The translations under genes and the position numbers were made by a program. Positions 1 through 8,263 of a DNA stretch of 33,975 nt are shown piece by piece (position 1 is the stretch's first letter; each line of letters begins with the position of its first letter). The stretch spans positions 1 to 33,975 of the forward strand of contig CAUJJL010000124.1 of the NCBI GenBank assembly GCA_963205455.1. Direction: 5' to 3'. The notes beneath the pieces are model-generated. The model was not told the DNA's origin and made no database searches. It saw only the letters and a program-made list of their open reading frames with translations. The stretch comes from Verrucomicrobiota bacterium (GTDB taxonomy: Bacteria; Verrucomicrobiota; Verrucomicrobiia; Opitutales; Opitutaceae).

Positions 1-1
1 G

Positions 2-967
2 ATTCCCTTGTACCGGCAGGAAGCCATGCTTGAGCGGCTGGGCCCCTCCTTCAGCCGCCAGGCGATGGGCGAGTGGGTTGAACATGCGGCGAACCTGCTG
101 CGTCCCGTGCACGGCCTTCTGCGTTCGATGGTTGTTTCCAGCGGTTATGTGATTGGCGATGAAACGCCCATCCGCGTTCTTGATCCAGCCCGGCCGGGAG
201 CGGCCCGAGAGGCCTGGCTGTGGACCTTCCTCTCGCCCGGTGCGCGAGCGGTGGTGTTCGATTTCCAACTGACCCGAAGTCACGAGCCTGCTCTCGCGTT
301 CCTTCAAAACTTTGGCGGCGTGTTTCAGTCCGACGGATATGCCGCGTACCAGAAGGCCCTGAGGCTTCTTTCCGAAGGGGTGCGCGCAGGCATTGTGCAC
401 TGCAACTGCATGGCCCACTGTCGACGGGGCTTTGTCAGCGCCTTGGAATCGGGCGATGACCGGGCCGCGCCGTTTCTTGCCTACATCGGAGGGCTCTACG
501 CGATCGAACGCGAGTTGCACGACTGTGAACCCCATGTGCGGGCGCGGGCCCGTGCGAGCCGATCGATCACATGGCTTGTGCCCATGGAACTCGCCCTCAA
601 ACGCGCTGCGTCCGATCCGGCCATCCTTCCTCACTCGGCCCTGTTCAAAGCCGTCCACTACGCACTGGAACGTTGGGAGAACCTCACCCGCTTTGCCCTG
701 CCTGGATTCGGACACGTTCACCTCGATTCCAATGCGGTCGAGCGCGCGATTCGCCCCAGTGCGATCGGAAAAAAGAATTATTTGTTCATTGGGCACCCCC
801 ACGCTGGCTGGCGATCGGCGGTCATCTATTCGATCCTCGGTACCTGCGCCCTGCAAGGCGTCGATCCCTGGCGCTACCTCAATTGGGCCCTTACCGGACT
901 CGCCTCCGCGACCAACCACACCGCGCACAATTTCCTCCCCCACCGCCTTCTCCAGTCGCAGCCCTGA
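2..967 (+). CDS. tnpC: IS66-family transposase (TnpC-type), 5'-truncated by window edge
   Basis: This is a DDE transposase that catalyses cut and paste of its IS element. The reading frame is open to the first base of the window, so the true start lies upstream and the TTG at 8 is only an internal codon. Counting from that codon, the three acidic catalytic residues are recognisable: D51 in VIGDETPIRVL, D109 in FQSDGYAAYQ and E245 in SNAVERAIRP. A Cys/His-rich segment (HCNCMAHCRR, about 131-140) sits where IS66 transposases have their CxxH-RR motif. The C-terminus carries the IS66 C-terminal domain (KNYLFIGHPHAGWRSA and following). No frameshift or stop interrupts the visible part, so the copy may be active. 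It is followed by the right inverted repeat of the element. Confidence 0.93.
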   Translation: MPLYRQEAMLERLGPSFSRQAMGEWVEHAANLLRPVHGLLRSMVVSSGYVIGDETPIRVLDPARPGAAREAWLWTFLSPGARAVVFDFQLTRSHEPALAFLQNFGGVFQSDGYAAYQKALRLLSEGVRAGIVHCNCMAHCRRGFVSALESGDDRAAPFLAYIGGLYAIERELHDCEPHVRARARASRSITWLVPMELALKRAASDPAILPHSALFKAVHYALERWENLTRFALPGFGHVHLDSNAVERAIRPSAIGKKNYLFIGHPHAGWRSAVIYSILGTCALQGVDPWRYLNWALTGLASATNHTAHNFLPHRLLQSQP

Positions 968-1039
968 TCGGTTCCTTCGCGAGTTCGTTTCCCCATACAT
1001 CCCCGGGATCCTACACTCTCCACCGCCTTCCTTCTACCT

Positions 1040-1059
1040 GTACTCCCACGGACGCTTAC
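1040..1059 (-). repeat. IS66 right terminal inverted repeat
   Basis: On the minus strand this reads GTAAGCGTCCGTGGGAGTAC. The first seven bases match the GTAAGCG tip typical of IS66-family ends, and it lies at the expected distance downstream of the transposase stop. The left copy is outside the window. Confidence 0.7.
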
Positions 1060-1128
1060 TGAGAAACGCCATTCTAAACACAAATACACCGAAAACCCAC
1101 TCCCAGACATGACACCCCTCACCCCCCG

Positions 1129-1161
1129 CCCGCTCCCCAAGGAGCGGGAGCCCCTCCCGCT
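1129..1161. repeat. Two overlapping, mutually exclusive hairpins
   Basis: CCCGCTCC (1129-1136) pairs with GGAGCGGG (1141-1148) across a CCAA loop. AGCGGGAG (1143-1150) pairs with CTCCCGCT (1154-1161) across a CCC loop. Both are perfect 8-bp stems and they share bases 1143-1148, so only one can form at a time. No T-run follows either. Confidence 0.6.
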
Positions 1162-1176
1162 GCGCCCGGGATGCGC

Positions 1177-1213
1177 CTATGCGCACCGCTCGCTTGTCGA
1201 GCGGTGCGCATAG
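1177..1213. repeat. 16-bp perfect inverted repeat with 5-nt loop
   Basis: CTATGCGCACCGCTCG (1177-1192) is followed by CTTGT and then its exact reverse complement (1198-1213). No U-tract follows on either strand, so a standard rho-independent terminator is unlikely. It could be a REP-like palindrome or a protein-binding site. Confidence 0.7.
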
Positions 1214-1341
1214 CCTCGCGCTCGCAAACGAAGCCGCAACAAATGGGAATAGGCATTCGATGAGGACTTTACCCTAAAGCTCGACAACCTCATGATTTTC
1301 GTGCATTGATAGGCGTTAATCCCCAAAATGATCCTAAATTC

Positions 1342-1364
1342 GTCGAAAACTCACGGTTTTCGAC
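1342..1364. repeat. 9-bp inverted repeat upstream of accB
   Basis: GTCGAAAAC (1342-1350), loop TCACG, GTTTTCGAC (1356-1364). It lies 240 bp before the accB start and could be a repressor site or a weak terminator; there is no adjacent T-run. Confidence 0.4.
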
Positions 1365-1604
1365 TCCAATCTGAGAAATCACCCGTTCGAATCTCAATTT
1401 GATTCTGATGGATCCCGCCCATCCTTGCTCGGGTAAAAAACGGTCATTTCATACGAGAAACTGGCGTTCCGAGGCGTAATTTTGCCCAAATTCAGACGAA
1501 TGGCACCAAAATCCGGGGTTGCACATTTGATCGATACTCTTTTTGAACGCCACCCCTTACAAGGACACTAACTTCAGTCCCTTCAACTCAACCCAGGATC
1601 TATC

Positions 1605-2096
1605 TTGGACCTAAAACAAATTAAGCAAGTCATCGACTTGATGAAGCGCTCGGATCTCACGGCCTTCGAAGTCGAAGAGGAAGGATTTAAGATCAAGATC
1701 AAGCGGGGTGTAGATGCCTCGCCCGTATCGGGTTCGAGGCCTGTGCCCCCTACCTACCTTGAGTTGTCTCCCGTTGAGGTAACTCGAAATGTCACTTCTG
1801 CCCAAAATGCGGCTCGCACTGTCACTCCGATAGTTCCGGCAGCCGAGGAAGTCGGCACCGTTTACGTCAAGTCGCCCATGGTCGGCACATTCTATCGGGC
1901 GTCATCTCCCGAAAGCAAATCCTTCATCGACATAGGAGCCAAAGCCACAGAAACGACCGTTGTCTGCATAATAGAGGCGATGAAGATCATGAACGAAATC
2001 CAGGCGGAAGTCCGTGGTACAATTGTAGAAATCCTCGTCGAAAACGGTCAACCGGTCGAATACGGCCAGCGCCTCTTCAAGCTAAAACAGGACTGA
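1605..2096 (+). CDS. accB: Biotin carboxyl carrier protein of acetyl-CoA carboxylase
   Basis: This protein carries the covalently bound biotin of acetyl-CoA carboxylase, which makes malonyl-CoA for fatty acid synthesis in the cytoplasm. The 163-residue length is normal for AccB. The N-terminal helix-rich segment (MDLKQIKQVIDLMKRSDLTA) is typical of the family; it is followed by a variable linker (about 35-83) and the biotinyl domain (about 84-163). The biotin-accepting lysine is K127 in EAMKIMNE. The start is TTG at 1605, chosen because the conserved N-terminus begins there and AGGA lies 6 bases upstream. accC begins 90 bp downstream on the same strand, so the two are probably cotranscribed. 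Confidence 0.96.
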   Translation: MDLKQIKQVIDLMKRSDLTAFEVEEEGFKIKIKRGVDASPVSGSRPVPPTYLELSPVEVTRNVTSAQNAARTVTPIVPAAEEVGTVYVKSPMVGTFYRASSPESKSFIDIGAKATETTVVCIIEAMKIMNEIQAEVRGTIVEILVENGQPVEYGQRLFKLKQD

Positions 2097-2186
2097 TTTC
2101 CTTGAAAAGCCGCTAGCTCCGCCGCTCGTCGCGGCGTCAAAAAACGCCCGTAATAGCAACGGCGAGCGGCCTATCCTACGCATGTT

Positions 2187-3551
2187 ATGATTCAGAAGGT
2201 CCTCATTGCCAACCGTGGAGAGATTGCGCTCCGCATCGTGCGTGCGTGTCGCGAACTCGGCATCAAGACGCTCGCGGTTTACTCCGAAGCCGATGTACAA
2301 TCCCTCCACGTCCAACTCGCGGACGAAGCAATTTGCATCGGGGGACCCAAGAGCGCAGACAGCTACCTGCGCGCCGATCGAATTATCAGCGCTGCAGAAA
2401 TCGCTGATGTTGACGCAATCCACCCGGGGTATGGGTTCCTGTCGGAAAATGCAAAGTTCGCAGAGCAATGCGAATCGTGCAATATCAAGTTTATTGGTCC
2501 TAAGTCAAAAAGTATAAGGATGATGGGCGATAAGGCGATCGCAAAGGACACCGTGCGGAAGGCAGGTGTACCGACCGTTCCCGGCTCCGATGGACCTGTG
2601 GAAAGCGAAGGCGAGGCCGTGAAGGTTGCGCGCAAGATTGGTTATCCGGTCATCATCAAGGCAGTCGCCGGTGGTGGCGGGCGCGGCATGCGCATCGCGC
2701 ACAACGATGTATCTTTCGCCAAGGAATATCATGTTGCCCGAAACGAAGCTGAAAAGGCGTTCGGCAATGGGGCGGTCTACGTCGAAAAATACATCGAGAA
2801 GCCGCGGCATATTGAATTCCAGATCCTTGCCGACGGGCATGGGAAAGTACTGCATCTGGGCGAACGCGATTGCTCAGTCCAGCGCCGCCACCAAAAGCTC
2901 ATAGAGGAATCCCCGTCGCCGTTTTTGACGCCAGGCCTGCGAAAGGCCATGGGGAAAGCAGCTGTCAAGGCGGCATCCGCGGCGGACTACGAAAATGCGG
3001 GAACGATTGAGTTCCTAGTCGATGCGAAGGGAAACTTCTATTTTATCGAGATGAACACCCGTATTCAGGTTGAGCATCCTGTTACCGAGGAATGCACCGG
3101 GATTGACCTGATCAAGCAGCAACTGCGGATTGCCGATGGCTTGAAACTGGATTTTGACCAGGGCGACATCAAGTTTGACCGGCATGCCATCGAGTGCCGG
3201 ATCAATGCCGAGGACCCAGCGCGAAACTTCACCCCCTCGCCCGGAACCATCGGCCTGTACTATTCACCTGGCGGAAACGGCGTCCGCGTCGACAGCCACG
3301 TTTACAGCGGGTATACAATCCCACCGTATTACGACTCGATGATCGGCAAGCTGATCACCTACGGTCCCAACCGCAAAGCCGCACTCGATCGCATGTACCG
3401 CTCACTCAGCGAATACCTCATCCGCGGCATCAAGACAACCATCCCGCTTCACAAGGCAATCATGAGCGATCCAGTTTTCATCGAGGGAAAGGCAACCACC
3501 GCCTACATGGAGGAATTCATGGCCCGAACCCCGACAGATCTGTTTACATAA
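2187..3551 (+). CDS. accC: Biotin carboxylase subunit of acetyl-CoA carboxylase
   Basis: This ATP-grasp enzyme carboxylates the biotin on AccB using ATP and bicarbonate. The 454-residue length agrees with the family. The N-terminal domain begins [16 protein letters not shown]. The glycine-rich ATP loop AGGGGRGM lies at 161-168, the conserved HxxxQ-rich segment [20 protein letters not shown] at about 210-229, and the catalytic and metal-binding stretch [15 protein letters not shown] at 288-302. The C-terminal domain ends with TTIPLH and related residues as in other AccC proteins. The ATG at 2187 has no clear Shine-Dalgarno sequence. It sits between accB and an Asp23-family gene, the same order as accB-accC-yqhY in Bacillus. 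Confidence 0.97.
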   Translation: MIQKVLIANRGEIALRIVRACRELGIKTLAVYSEADVQSLHVQLADEAICIGGPKSADSYLRADRIISAAEIADVDAIHPGYGFLSENAKFAEQCESCNIKFIGPKSKSIRMMGDKAIAKDTVRKAGVPTVPGSDGPVESEGEAVKVARKIGYPVIIKAVAGGGGRGMRIAHNDVSFAKEYHVARNEAEKAFGNGAVYVEKYIEKPRHIEFQILADGHGKVLHLGERDCSVQRRHQKLIEESPSPFLTPGLRKAMGKAAVKAASAADYENAGTIEFLVDAKGNFYFIEMNTRIQVEHPVTEECTGIDLIKQQLRIADGLKLDFDQGDIKFDRHAIECRINAEDPARNFTPSPGTIGLYYSPGGNGVRVDSHVYSGYTIPPYYDSMIGKLITYGPNRKAALDRMYRSLSEYLIRGIKTTIPLHKAIMSDPVFIEGKATTAYMEEFMARTPTDLFT

Positions 3552-3643
3552 AGAAGCATGAAAAATCGCCGAAGTGGGAATAAACCGGCACTTTTTCAAG
3601 CGGTTTGTTGCAACCGTATCTGAATCTCCCACTCTGTTTGACA

Positions 3644-4087
3644 ATGCAAGCGAGCGAATTCGTTCCACCCACCCGCATCGACGATCAGCCCGAACTGGGC
3701 GAAATCAAGATCAACCATGCGGTGGTCGCCAGCATTGTCCGCCTGGCAGCGCTTCAGATCAAGGGTGTCGCAGCTGTCGGTGGCGGCTTGGTGGACGGCA
3801 TCAGCGAGCTTTTCTCGAAACGCGAGGCTGACGCACGCGGTGTCCGCGTGTCTGAAACAAGCGACGAATCCTATTCCATCGAACTGCGCATTGCCATCCT
3901 CTACGGGACCGAGATCGGGAAGACCGCCTACGACGTTCAACTCGCAGTTCGCAAGCAGGTGATGGCTATGACCGGCAAGGATGTGGCAAAGGTCGATGTC
4001 ATCATCGAAGGCGTTCGCCTGCCATCCGATGCCCAAGGCAAGGATCGTGGCGAAGACGCCTGGCCGGAAGCTCCGGCGACAGACTGA
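3644..4087 (+). CDS. Asp23/Gls24 (DUF322, YqhY-like) family protein
   Basis: This small cytoplasmic protein belongs to the alkaline shock protein 23 family. The pattern is clear over residues 19-122: GEIKINHAVVASIVRLAALQ, then KGVAAVGGG, a predicted strand VRVSE, SIELRIAILYG, KTAYDVQLAVRKQVMAMTG and VAKVDVIIEGV. The family's biochemical role is not settled. In Bacillus subtilis the accBC-linked member YqhY has been connected to control of acetyl-CoA carboxylase activity, and the same linkage here suggests a similar job. I prefer the ATG at 3644 (147 residues); an in-frame TTG at 3605 would add 13 residues that do not look like family sequence. The gene lies 92 bp after accC and is followed by a membrane-anchored relative. 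Confidence 0.85.
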   Translation: MQASEFVPPTRIDDQPELGEIKINHAVVASIVRLAALQIKGVAAVGGGLVDGISELFSKREADARGVRVSETSDESYSIELRIAILYGTEIGKTAYDVQLAVRKQVMAMTGKDVAKVDVIIEGVRLPSDAQGKDRGEDAWPEAPATD

Positions 4088-4175
4088 ACATCCGAATCGT
4101 TTCACAGCAGGCTCAGGTCGGGAAAAGGCAGGGGTTGCGCCGGAGGCGAGGATCCGCCAAAAGCGTGCTGTGCCC

Positions 4176-4580
4176 TTGATCGAAGTCTCCTCCACCACAC
4201 TCGTATTCGCAGTGCTCATTTGGATACTGCTGACGCTACTGGTGATCGTTGTCGTTCTACAGGGGTCCAGGACGCTCATACTCTCGAAAGACAACAACGG
4301 AAGGCTCGAGATTTCGCGGCACGCTTTGCATCGGGTGATCGAAACCTGTTGCGAACAGGTCCGCGGCATCGCATCCGCCCGCGCAACCGTCTCGAGAAAG
4401 GGCAAGTTGCTCCACACGGAGCTGCGGCTGAAAATCCGCCCCGACGCCAAGCTCGACGCCATCCAAGGGTACCTGACCCAGGAGATCGCCGATATTTACG
4501 GTCAGAATCTCGGACTCAAGGATATCGGCCCCGTTGAAATCAAGGTTGTGGGTGTAGAACCAATCGACAGCACGGTCTGA
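4176..4580 (+). CDS. Membrane-anchored Asp23/AmaP-like protein
   Basis: This protein of about 134 residues has one strong N-terminal membrane helix (about 8-31, rich in L, V and I) and a cytoplasmic domain. The domain's order of elements resembles the Asp23 fold: RLEISRHALHRVIETCCEQV, GIASARATVSRKG, a strand TELRLKIRP, a helix with YLTQEIADIYG, and VEIKVVGVE. In Gram-positive bacteria AmaP anchors Asp23 to the membrane, and the direct neighbourhood of an Asp23 gene suggests the same pairing; this is inference. AmaP proteins usually have two membrane helices, while only one is visible here. The start is uncertain: TTG 4176 and GTG 4170 are both possible, with no well-placed Shine-Dalgarno sequence. 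Confidence 0.65.
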   Translation: MIEVSSTTLVFAVLIWILLTLLVIVVVLQGSRTLILSKDNNGRLEISRHALHRVIETCCEQVRGIASARATVSRKGKLLHTELRLKIRPDAKLDAIQGYLTQEIADIYGQNLGLKDIGPVEIKVVGVEPIDSTV

Positions 4581-4681
4581 TGGACCGGCACCCAGGATCA
4601 AATCTTCCTCCGTCGCCGTGCAAGTATGCCTCGGGGATTTGATTCGCGCGTTTCGTTATCGCGACACAGTCCCATTCAACC

Positions 4682-5686
4682 GTGAAACCCAATTCCAGAA
4701 CATTGGTGACGGGAGGCACGGGTTTCCTGGGGCGGCGTCTGGTCGAACGCCTGATTGCTCAGGGGCGATCGATCTCCATCTTTGGCCGCACACCGGCGCC
4801 TGATCTTGTGCAGAGAGGCGTCGCCTTTATTCAAGGCTCTCTCGAAGACCCAACTGCAATCCAAGCGGCATGCAAAGGCGTCGATACGGTTTTTCATACT
4901 GCTGCACGCGTCGGTGTTTGGGGACCCTACCGTGAATTCTTCCGCGTCAATGTATCGGGCACCCGCGCGCTGATCGAAGGATGTCGCATCCACGGCGTCA
5001 GCCGCCTTATCCACACCAGTTCACCAAGTGTTGTCTACAATGGGCTCCCGTTGGTAGCCGCAGACGAGTCGCTTCCCCTGACAACGCACTGCCCGAGTCC
5101 CTACCCGCTGACCAAGGCAATAGCTGAGCGCGAGGTGCTCGCAGCAAACACCGATAGGCTCCGCACGATTGCGCTGAGACCTCACCTCATCTGGGGTGTC
5201 GGCGATCCCCATCTCATTCCCCGGCTGCTTGCGCGGGCACGCAGCGGCACACTCCGCATTGTTGGCCGCGGGGACAACCGCGTTGACATGGTCCACGTTG
5301 AAAACGCGGTCGATGCGCACCTCGCTGCAGAAGCTGCCCTCGATGCCAATCCCACTGCCGTAAGTGGTCACGCTTACTTCATCACCAACGACGAGCCAGT
5401 GGAACTGTGGCCTTGGGTCAATGCAATGCTTGGAGCACTGGACATCCCACGCGTTGAACGCCATATCAGCCTCCCGTTGGCCAGAGCGGTCGGATTGGGC
5501 TGCGAAATTGCCTGGCGCCTCCTGCCGCTACGCGGCGAGCCACCGATGACACGATTCATTGCCGATGAGCTGGCTCGAGATCATTGGTTTTCGATGGCCG
5601 CGGCGAGGCGCGACCTCGGCTATTCGCCCCGCGTCTCTATGGAATCAGGGACACGGGAACTCATCGCCTCACTGGCGGGGAAATAG
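4682..5686 (+). CDS. NAD(P)-dependent epimerase/dehydratase, 3-beta-HSD/OleD-like
   Basis: This is an extended short-chain dehydrogenase of 334 residues. The dinucleotide-binding motif TGGTGFLG lies at about residues 10-17, and the catalytic YxxxK is present in SPYPLTKAIAE. The active-site serine region is HTSSPSVVYNG, and VDMVHVENAVDAH matches the conserved segment of the 3-beta-hydroxysteroid dehydrogenase/isomerase branch. The closest characterised type I can suggest is the OleD-like 3-oxo/3-hydroxy acid reductase group, but the substrate is not determined by the sequence. The start is GTG at 4682, just before the Rossmann strand. It lies 101 bp after the AmaP-like gene and 109 bp before a nucleotidyltransferase, so a shared transcript is possible. 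Confidence 0.85.
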   Translation: MKPNSRTLVTGGTGFLGRRLVERLIAQGRSISIFGRTPAPDLVQRGVAFIQGSLEDPTAIQAACKGVDTVFHTAARVGVWGPYREFFRVNVSGTRALIEGCRIHGVSRLIHTSSPSVVYNGLPLVAADESLPLTTHCPSPYPLTKAIAEREVLAANTDRLRTIALRPHLIWGVGDPHLIPRLLARARSGTLRIVGRGDNRVDMVHVENAVDAHLAAEAALDANPTAVSGHAYFITNDEPVELWPWVNAMLGALDIPRVERHISLPLARAVGLGCEIAWRLLPLRGEPPMTRFIADELARDHWFSMAAARRDLGYSPRVSMESGTRELIASLAGK

Positions 5687-5795
5687 AGGCCGTTCTTGCC
5701 CTCCGGCTCAATCGCTGCAGTATTCTGCACAATCCCCTTCTGCGGGGCACAAATGCGGCATTGCATTTTTTGGTTCCATCGGATTTTCACCGAGC

Positions 5796-6677
5796 ATGCC
5801 TCCAGCCCTCCTCGTCCTTGCTGCCGGCCTAGGCTCACGCTACGGCGGACTCAAACAAATTGAGGCAGTCGGACCTTCCGGGGAAACGCTCCTCGACTAC
5901 GCGGTCTTCGATGCCTGGCGCTCAGGCTTTCAGCGTGTCGTTTTCGTCATTCGACGCGATTTCGAAGCCGCCTTTCGCGAAAAAATCGGTGGACGCTATG
6001 CTGGCAAGATGACTGTCGATACCGTCTATCAGGCGATCGATGACCTCCCGACAGGCTTCACGCCCCCCATATCGAGGGAAAAACCATGGGGAACCGGCCA
6101 TGCGGTCTGGTGCGCCCGCCACGCCCTGAAGGAAAACTTCGCTGTCATCAATGCGGACGACTTCTATGGGGCCGACGCCTTCAACGCACTCGCAAAGTTT
6201 CTTGCGACACGAGAGTCGAACGGTAGGGAGTCGTATTCAATGGTTGGATACCGATTGGACGCGACCTTGTCAGAGGCTGGGACGGTATCCCGTGGGCTCT
6301 GTCAGGTCGGCACTGACGGATTTCTCACCGCCATCACGGAGCGCACCGCTATCGCCCGCACCGACGTCGGACCAGGTCGTGCTCTGAGGGGAGACGAACA
6401 GGTGTCGATGAACTGCTGGGGATTCACGCCCGCGCTTTTTGCTCCACTTGACCTCGCGTTCCGGGCATTTCTCCAGACAAGCGGGAACGATGCCAAAACC
6501 GAGTTCTATCTTCCCACCGCGGTTTCCAGCATGATCTCCGAAGGCAGGGCGACCGTGCAACTGCTTCCCACCAAGGCTGAATGGTTCGGTGTGACTCACC
6601 GCGAGGACAAGGCACGTGTTCAAGCGGCGCTCGCCGCGCTGGTGGCGTCGGGTGCTTATCCGCAGAGACTCTTCTAG
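5796..6677 (+). CDS. NTP-transferase domain protein (sugar nucleotidyltransferase-like)
   Basis: This 293-residue protein has the nucleotidyltransferase fold of sugar-1-phosphate nucleotidyltransferases. The N-terminal signature is LVLAAGLGSRYGGLKQ (about residues 5-20). The metal-binding aspartates fit NADDFYGADAF, and EKPWGTGHAVWCA resembles the substrate-binding loop with its conserved GTG(H/A). It would transfer a nucleotidyl group to a sugar or alditol phosphate; the substrate is unknown. The ATG at 5796 is chosen because the nucleotide-binding strand follows immediately, although the frame is open further upstream. No kinase or sugar-modifying gene directly follows it, so its pathway cannot be read from the context. 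Confidence 0.82.
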   Translation: MPPALLVLAAGLGSRYGGLKQIEAVGPSGETLLDYAVFDAWRSGFQRVVFVIRRDFEAAFREKIGGRYAGKMTVDTVYQAIDDLPTGFTPPISREKPWGTGHAVWCARHALKENFAVINADDFYGADAFNALAKFLATRESNGRESYSMVGYRLDATLSEAGTVSRGLCQVGTDGFLTAITERTAIARTDVGPGRALRGDEQVSMNCWGFTPALFAPLDLAFRAFLQTSGNDAKTEFYLPTAVSSMISEGRATVQLLPTKAEWFGVTHREDKARVQAALAALVASGAYPQRLF

Positions 6678-6817
6678 CCCATTGGGGCACATCCCGCATC
6701 GCTGGAAACAGTGCCAGTCCTGCCCGCAATTCGCATCAAACGGTGGGCGGCAATGGGGTTGATCCGGCGCCTTCCCACGCCATAAACCTCATCCTGTAGC
6801 TTCGACACCCGACCGCC

Positions 6818-8155
6818 TTGCCGTTCGAACTTATTGTCGTAATTTTACTCGTTGCCGCCAACGGAGTGCTGTCCATGACGGAGACAGCGGTTGTATCCTC
6901 AAAAAGAGCCCGGATGGAGGAGAGAGCCGCCAAGGGAGATCGCCGGGCCGCCCGCGCGCTGGTGCTGCTCGAGCATCCCCGACGTTTTCTCTCGCTAGTT
7001 CAATTCTGGCTGACGCTCAGTGGAATGATCGCAGGCGTCTTGGGAGGTGTGAGGCTGGCGGGACGCATGAATGAATGGTTACTGTACATTTGGAGCGATC
7101 TACCTGCTCTTGCCCGCCATTCACACGCAGTTGCACTTATAGTCGTCACCGTCGCACTTACCTCCTTCATGCTCGTATTTGGCGAACTTGTCCCCAAACG
7201 AATCGGCCTGGCCTATCCTGAACGGGTTGCCTCACTACTGGCCGGAGTCATGCGTGCCCTTGCATGGCTGGCAGCACCCTTTCTCCGGATACTTGAACTG
7301 GCTGCAGAAGGCATCCTGTCGCTGCTGCGATTTCGTCCTCCGCAGGATTCCTCGGGCGTCAGCAATGCCGAGGTGCGCGCACTCATTGAACAAGGTCTGA
7401 GCGCAGGATCCTTCAACCAGGCCGAACAAGAGATGGTCACCGGTGTTCTGGAGCTTGATGAGCTCCCGGTAACCGAACTGATGACCCCGCGCCCCAAGAT
7501 TGTTTTTCTCAATCTCGATGACTCTGATGAGTTCAATTGGCGGAAAATCGTTACGAGCGGGCACTCTCAGTTTCCGGTTTACCAAAGCACCCGTGATCAC
7601 GTCATCGGCATCGTGACCGTAAAGGCTATCTGGGCCAACTCCGCTTTTGGTCTCCCATCCAGTCTACGAAACGTCGTGGAGCCTGCGCTCACCATCCCAA
7701 ATACCCTCAAGGCAATCCACCTTCTTGAGCGCTTCAAATCGACGGGCAAACATGTCGCCATCGTTCTTGACGAGTTTGGTGTGGTGGAAGGATTGATCAC
7801 CCTTCTCGATGTCCTGACCGCAATTGTTGGTGACCTTCCGGAGCCCGGGCACAGGATCCAGCCTCAAGTGCGGAAACGAGAGGATGGCTCCTGGCTGATC
7901 GACGGCACGCTTCCCCATTCCGAATTCAAGTCATTGCTCACGATATCGAGCCTGCCCGGCGAAGCAGGTGCGGATTTCCAGACCGTGGCCGGATTCTTCA
8001 TGAAGCAATTCGGACGCGTTCCATCAGCGGGCGATCATTTTCAGTTCGAGACGTGGCGCATTGAAGTGGTCGACATGGATAGACACCGCATCGACAAGGT
8101 GCTGGTTTCACGTGCCACCACACGAAAAACGGGCCCAGACACCGCCGCCGAGTGA
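6818..8155 (+). CDS. CNNM/CorC-type membrane protein with CBS pair (hemolysin-family)
   Basis: This 445-residue inner-membrane protein has the classic three-part architecture. The CNNM (DUF21) transmembrane domain spans about 1-190, with helices at the N-terminus, around 60-80, 105-125 and 135-165, and includes the FGELVPKRIG motif. A pair of CBS domains follows (about 215-335), opening with ELMTPRPKIVFL. A CorC/HlyC-type C-terminal domain spans about 345-435. Family members such as MpfA and CorC-like proteins are linked to magnesium export, and the older name hemolysin is historical. The start is TTG at 6818, directly before the first membrane helix, with no upstream alternative that fits. 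It stands alone on the plus strand, with a 140-bp upstream gap. Confidence 0.9.
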   Translation: MPFELIVVILLVAANGVLSMTETAVVSSKRARMEERAAKGDRRAARALVLLEHPRRFLSLVQFWLTLSGMIAGVLGGVRLAGRMNEWLLYIWSDLPALARHSHAVALIVVTVALTSFMLVFGELVPKRIGLAYPERVASLLAGVMRALAWLAAPFLRILELAAEGILSLLRFRPPQDSSGVSNAEVRALIEQGLSAGSFNQAEQEMVTGVLELDELPVTELMTPRPKIVFLNLDDSDEFNWRKIVTSGHSQFPVYQSTRDHVIGIVTVKAIWANSAFGLPSSLRNVVEPALTIPNTLKAIHLLERFKSTGKHVAIVLDEFGVVEGLITLLDVLTAIVGDLPEPGHRIQPQVRKREDGSWLIDGTLPHSEFKSLLTISSLPGEAGADFQTVAGFFMKQFGRVPSAGDHFQFETWRIEVVDMDRHRIDKVLVSRATTRKTGPDTAAE

Positions 8156-8263
8156 TCACAGCGACGGCACGGCATTTCACAGTCATTTCGAGGGCTGCTT
8201 TGAGCAACTTCTGTTTGCCATGCCCGGCTGGATCGCAATTCTCGCGGATGAAATGAGCGACGC

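Larger units (their letters stand above)
1..1059 (+). mobile_element. IS66-family insertion sequence, right part
   Basis: The window opens inside an IS66-family element. The visible part holds the C-terminal two thirds of the TnpC-type transposase and, about 90 bp after its stop, a sequence at 1040-1059 that reads inward from the right end as GTAAGCGTCCGTGGG. IS66-family ends characteristically begin GTAAGCG. The bases that follow, TGAGAAAC (1060-1067), would be the 8-bp target duplication if the element is complete. The left end and the accessory genes tnpA/tnpB lie outside the window, so completeness cannot be judged. Confidence 0.8.
1060..1604. other. 545-bp gene-free region with several inverted repeats, upstream of accB
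   Basis: No convincing gene is visible between the IS66 end and accB. The stretch contains a cluster of hairpins at 1129-1213, a 9-bp inverted repeat at 1342-1364 (GTCGAAAAC, loop TCACG, GTTTTCGAC), and an AT-richer part (about 1440-1600) that must hold the accB promoter. TTGCAC at 1519-1524 resembles a -35 box, but no -10 hexamer lies at a normal distance, so I do not call a promoter. GTTCGAATC at about 1384 resembles a tRNA T-loop but has no pairing stem. Confidence 0.6.

Noticed and set aside
1384..1394. GTTCGAATC, like a tRNA T-loop
   Set aside because: There is no pairing T-stem and no anticodon or acceptor stem around it, so no tRNA is called.
1519..1538. TTGCAC and GATACT as accB promoter boxes
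   Set aside because: The spacer is only 8 bases, too short for a sigma-70 promoter.
3596..4462. 288-residue minus-strand frame opposite the Asp23-family genes
   Set aside because: The plus-strand genes show clear family patterns; the antisense translation has no recognisable domain.
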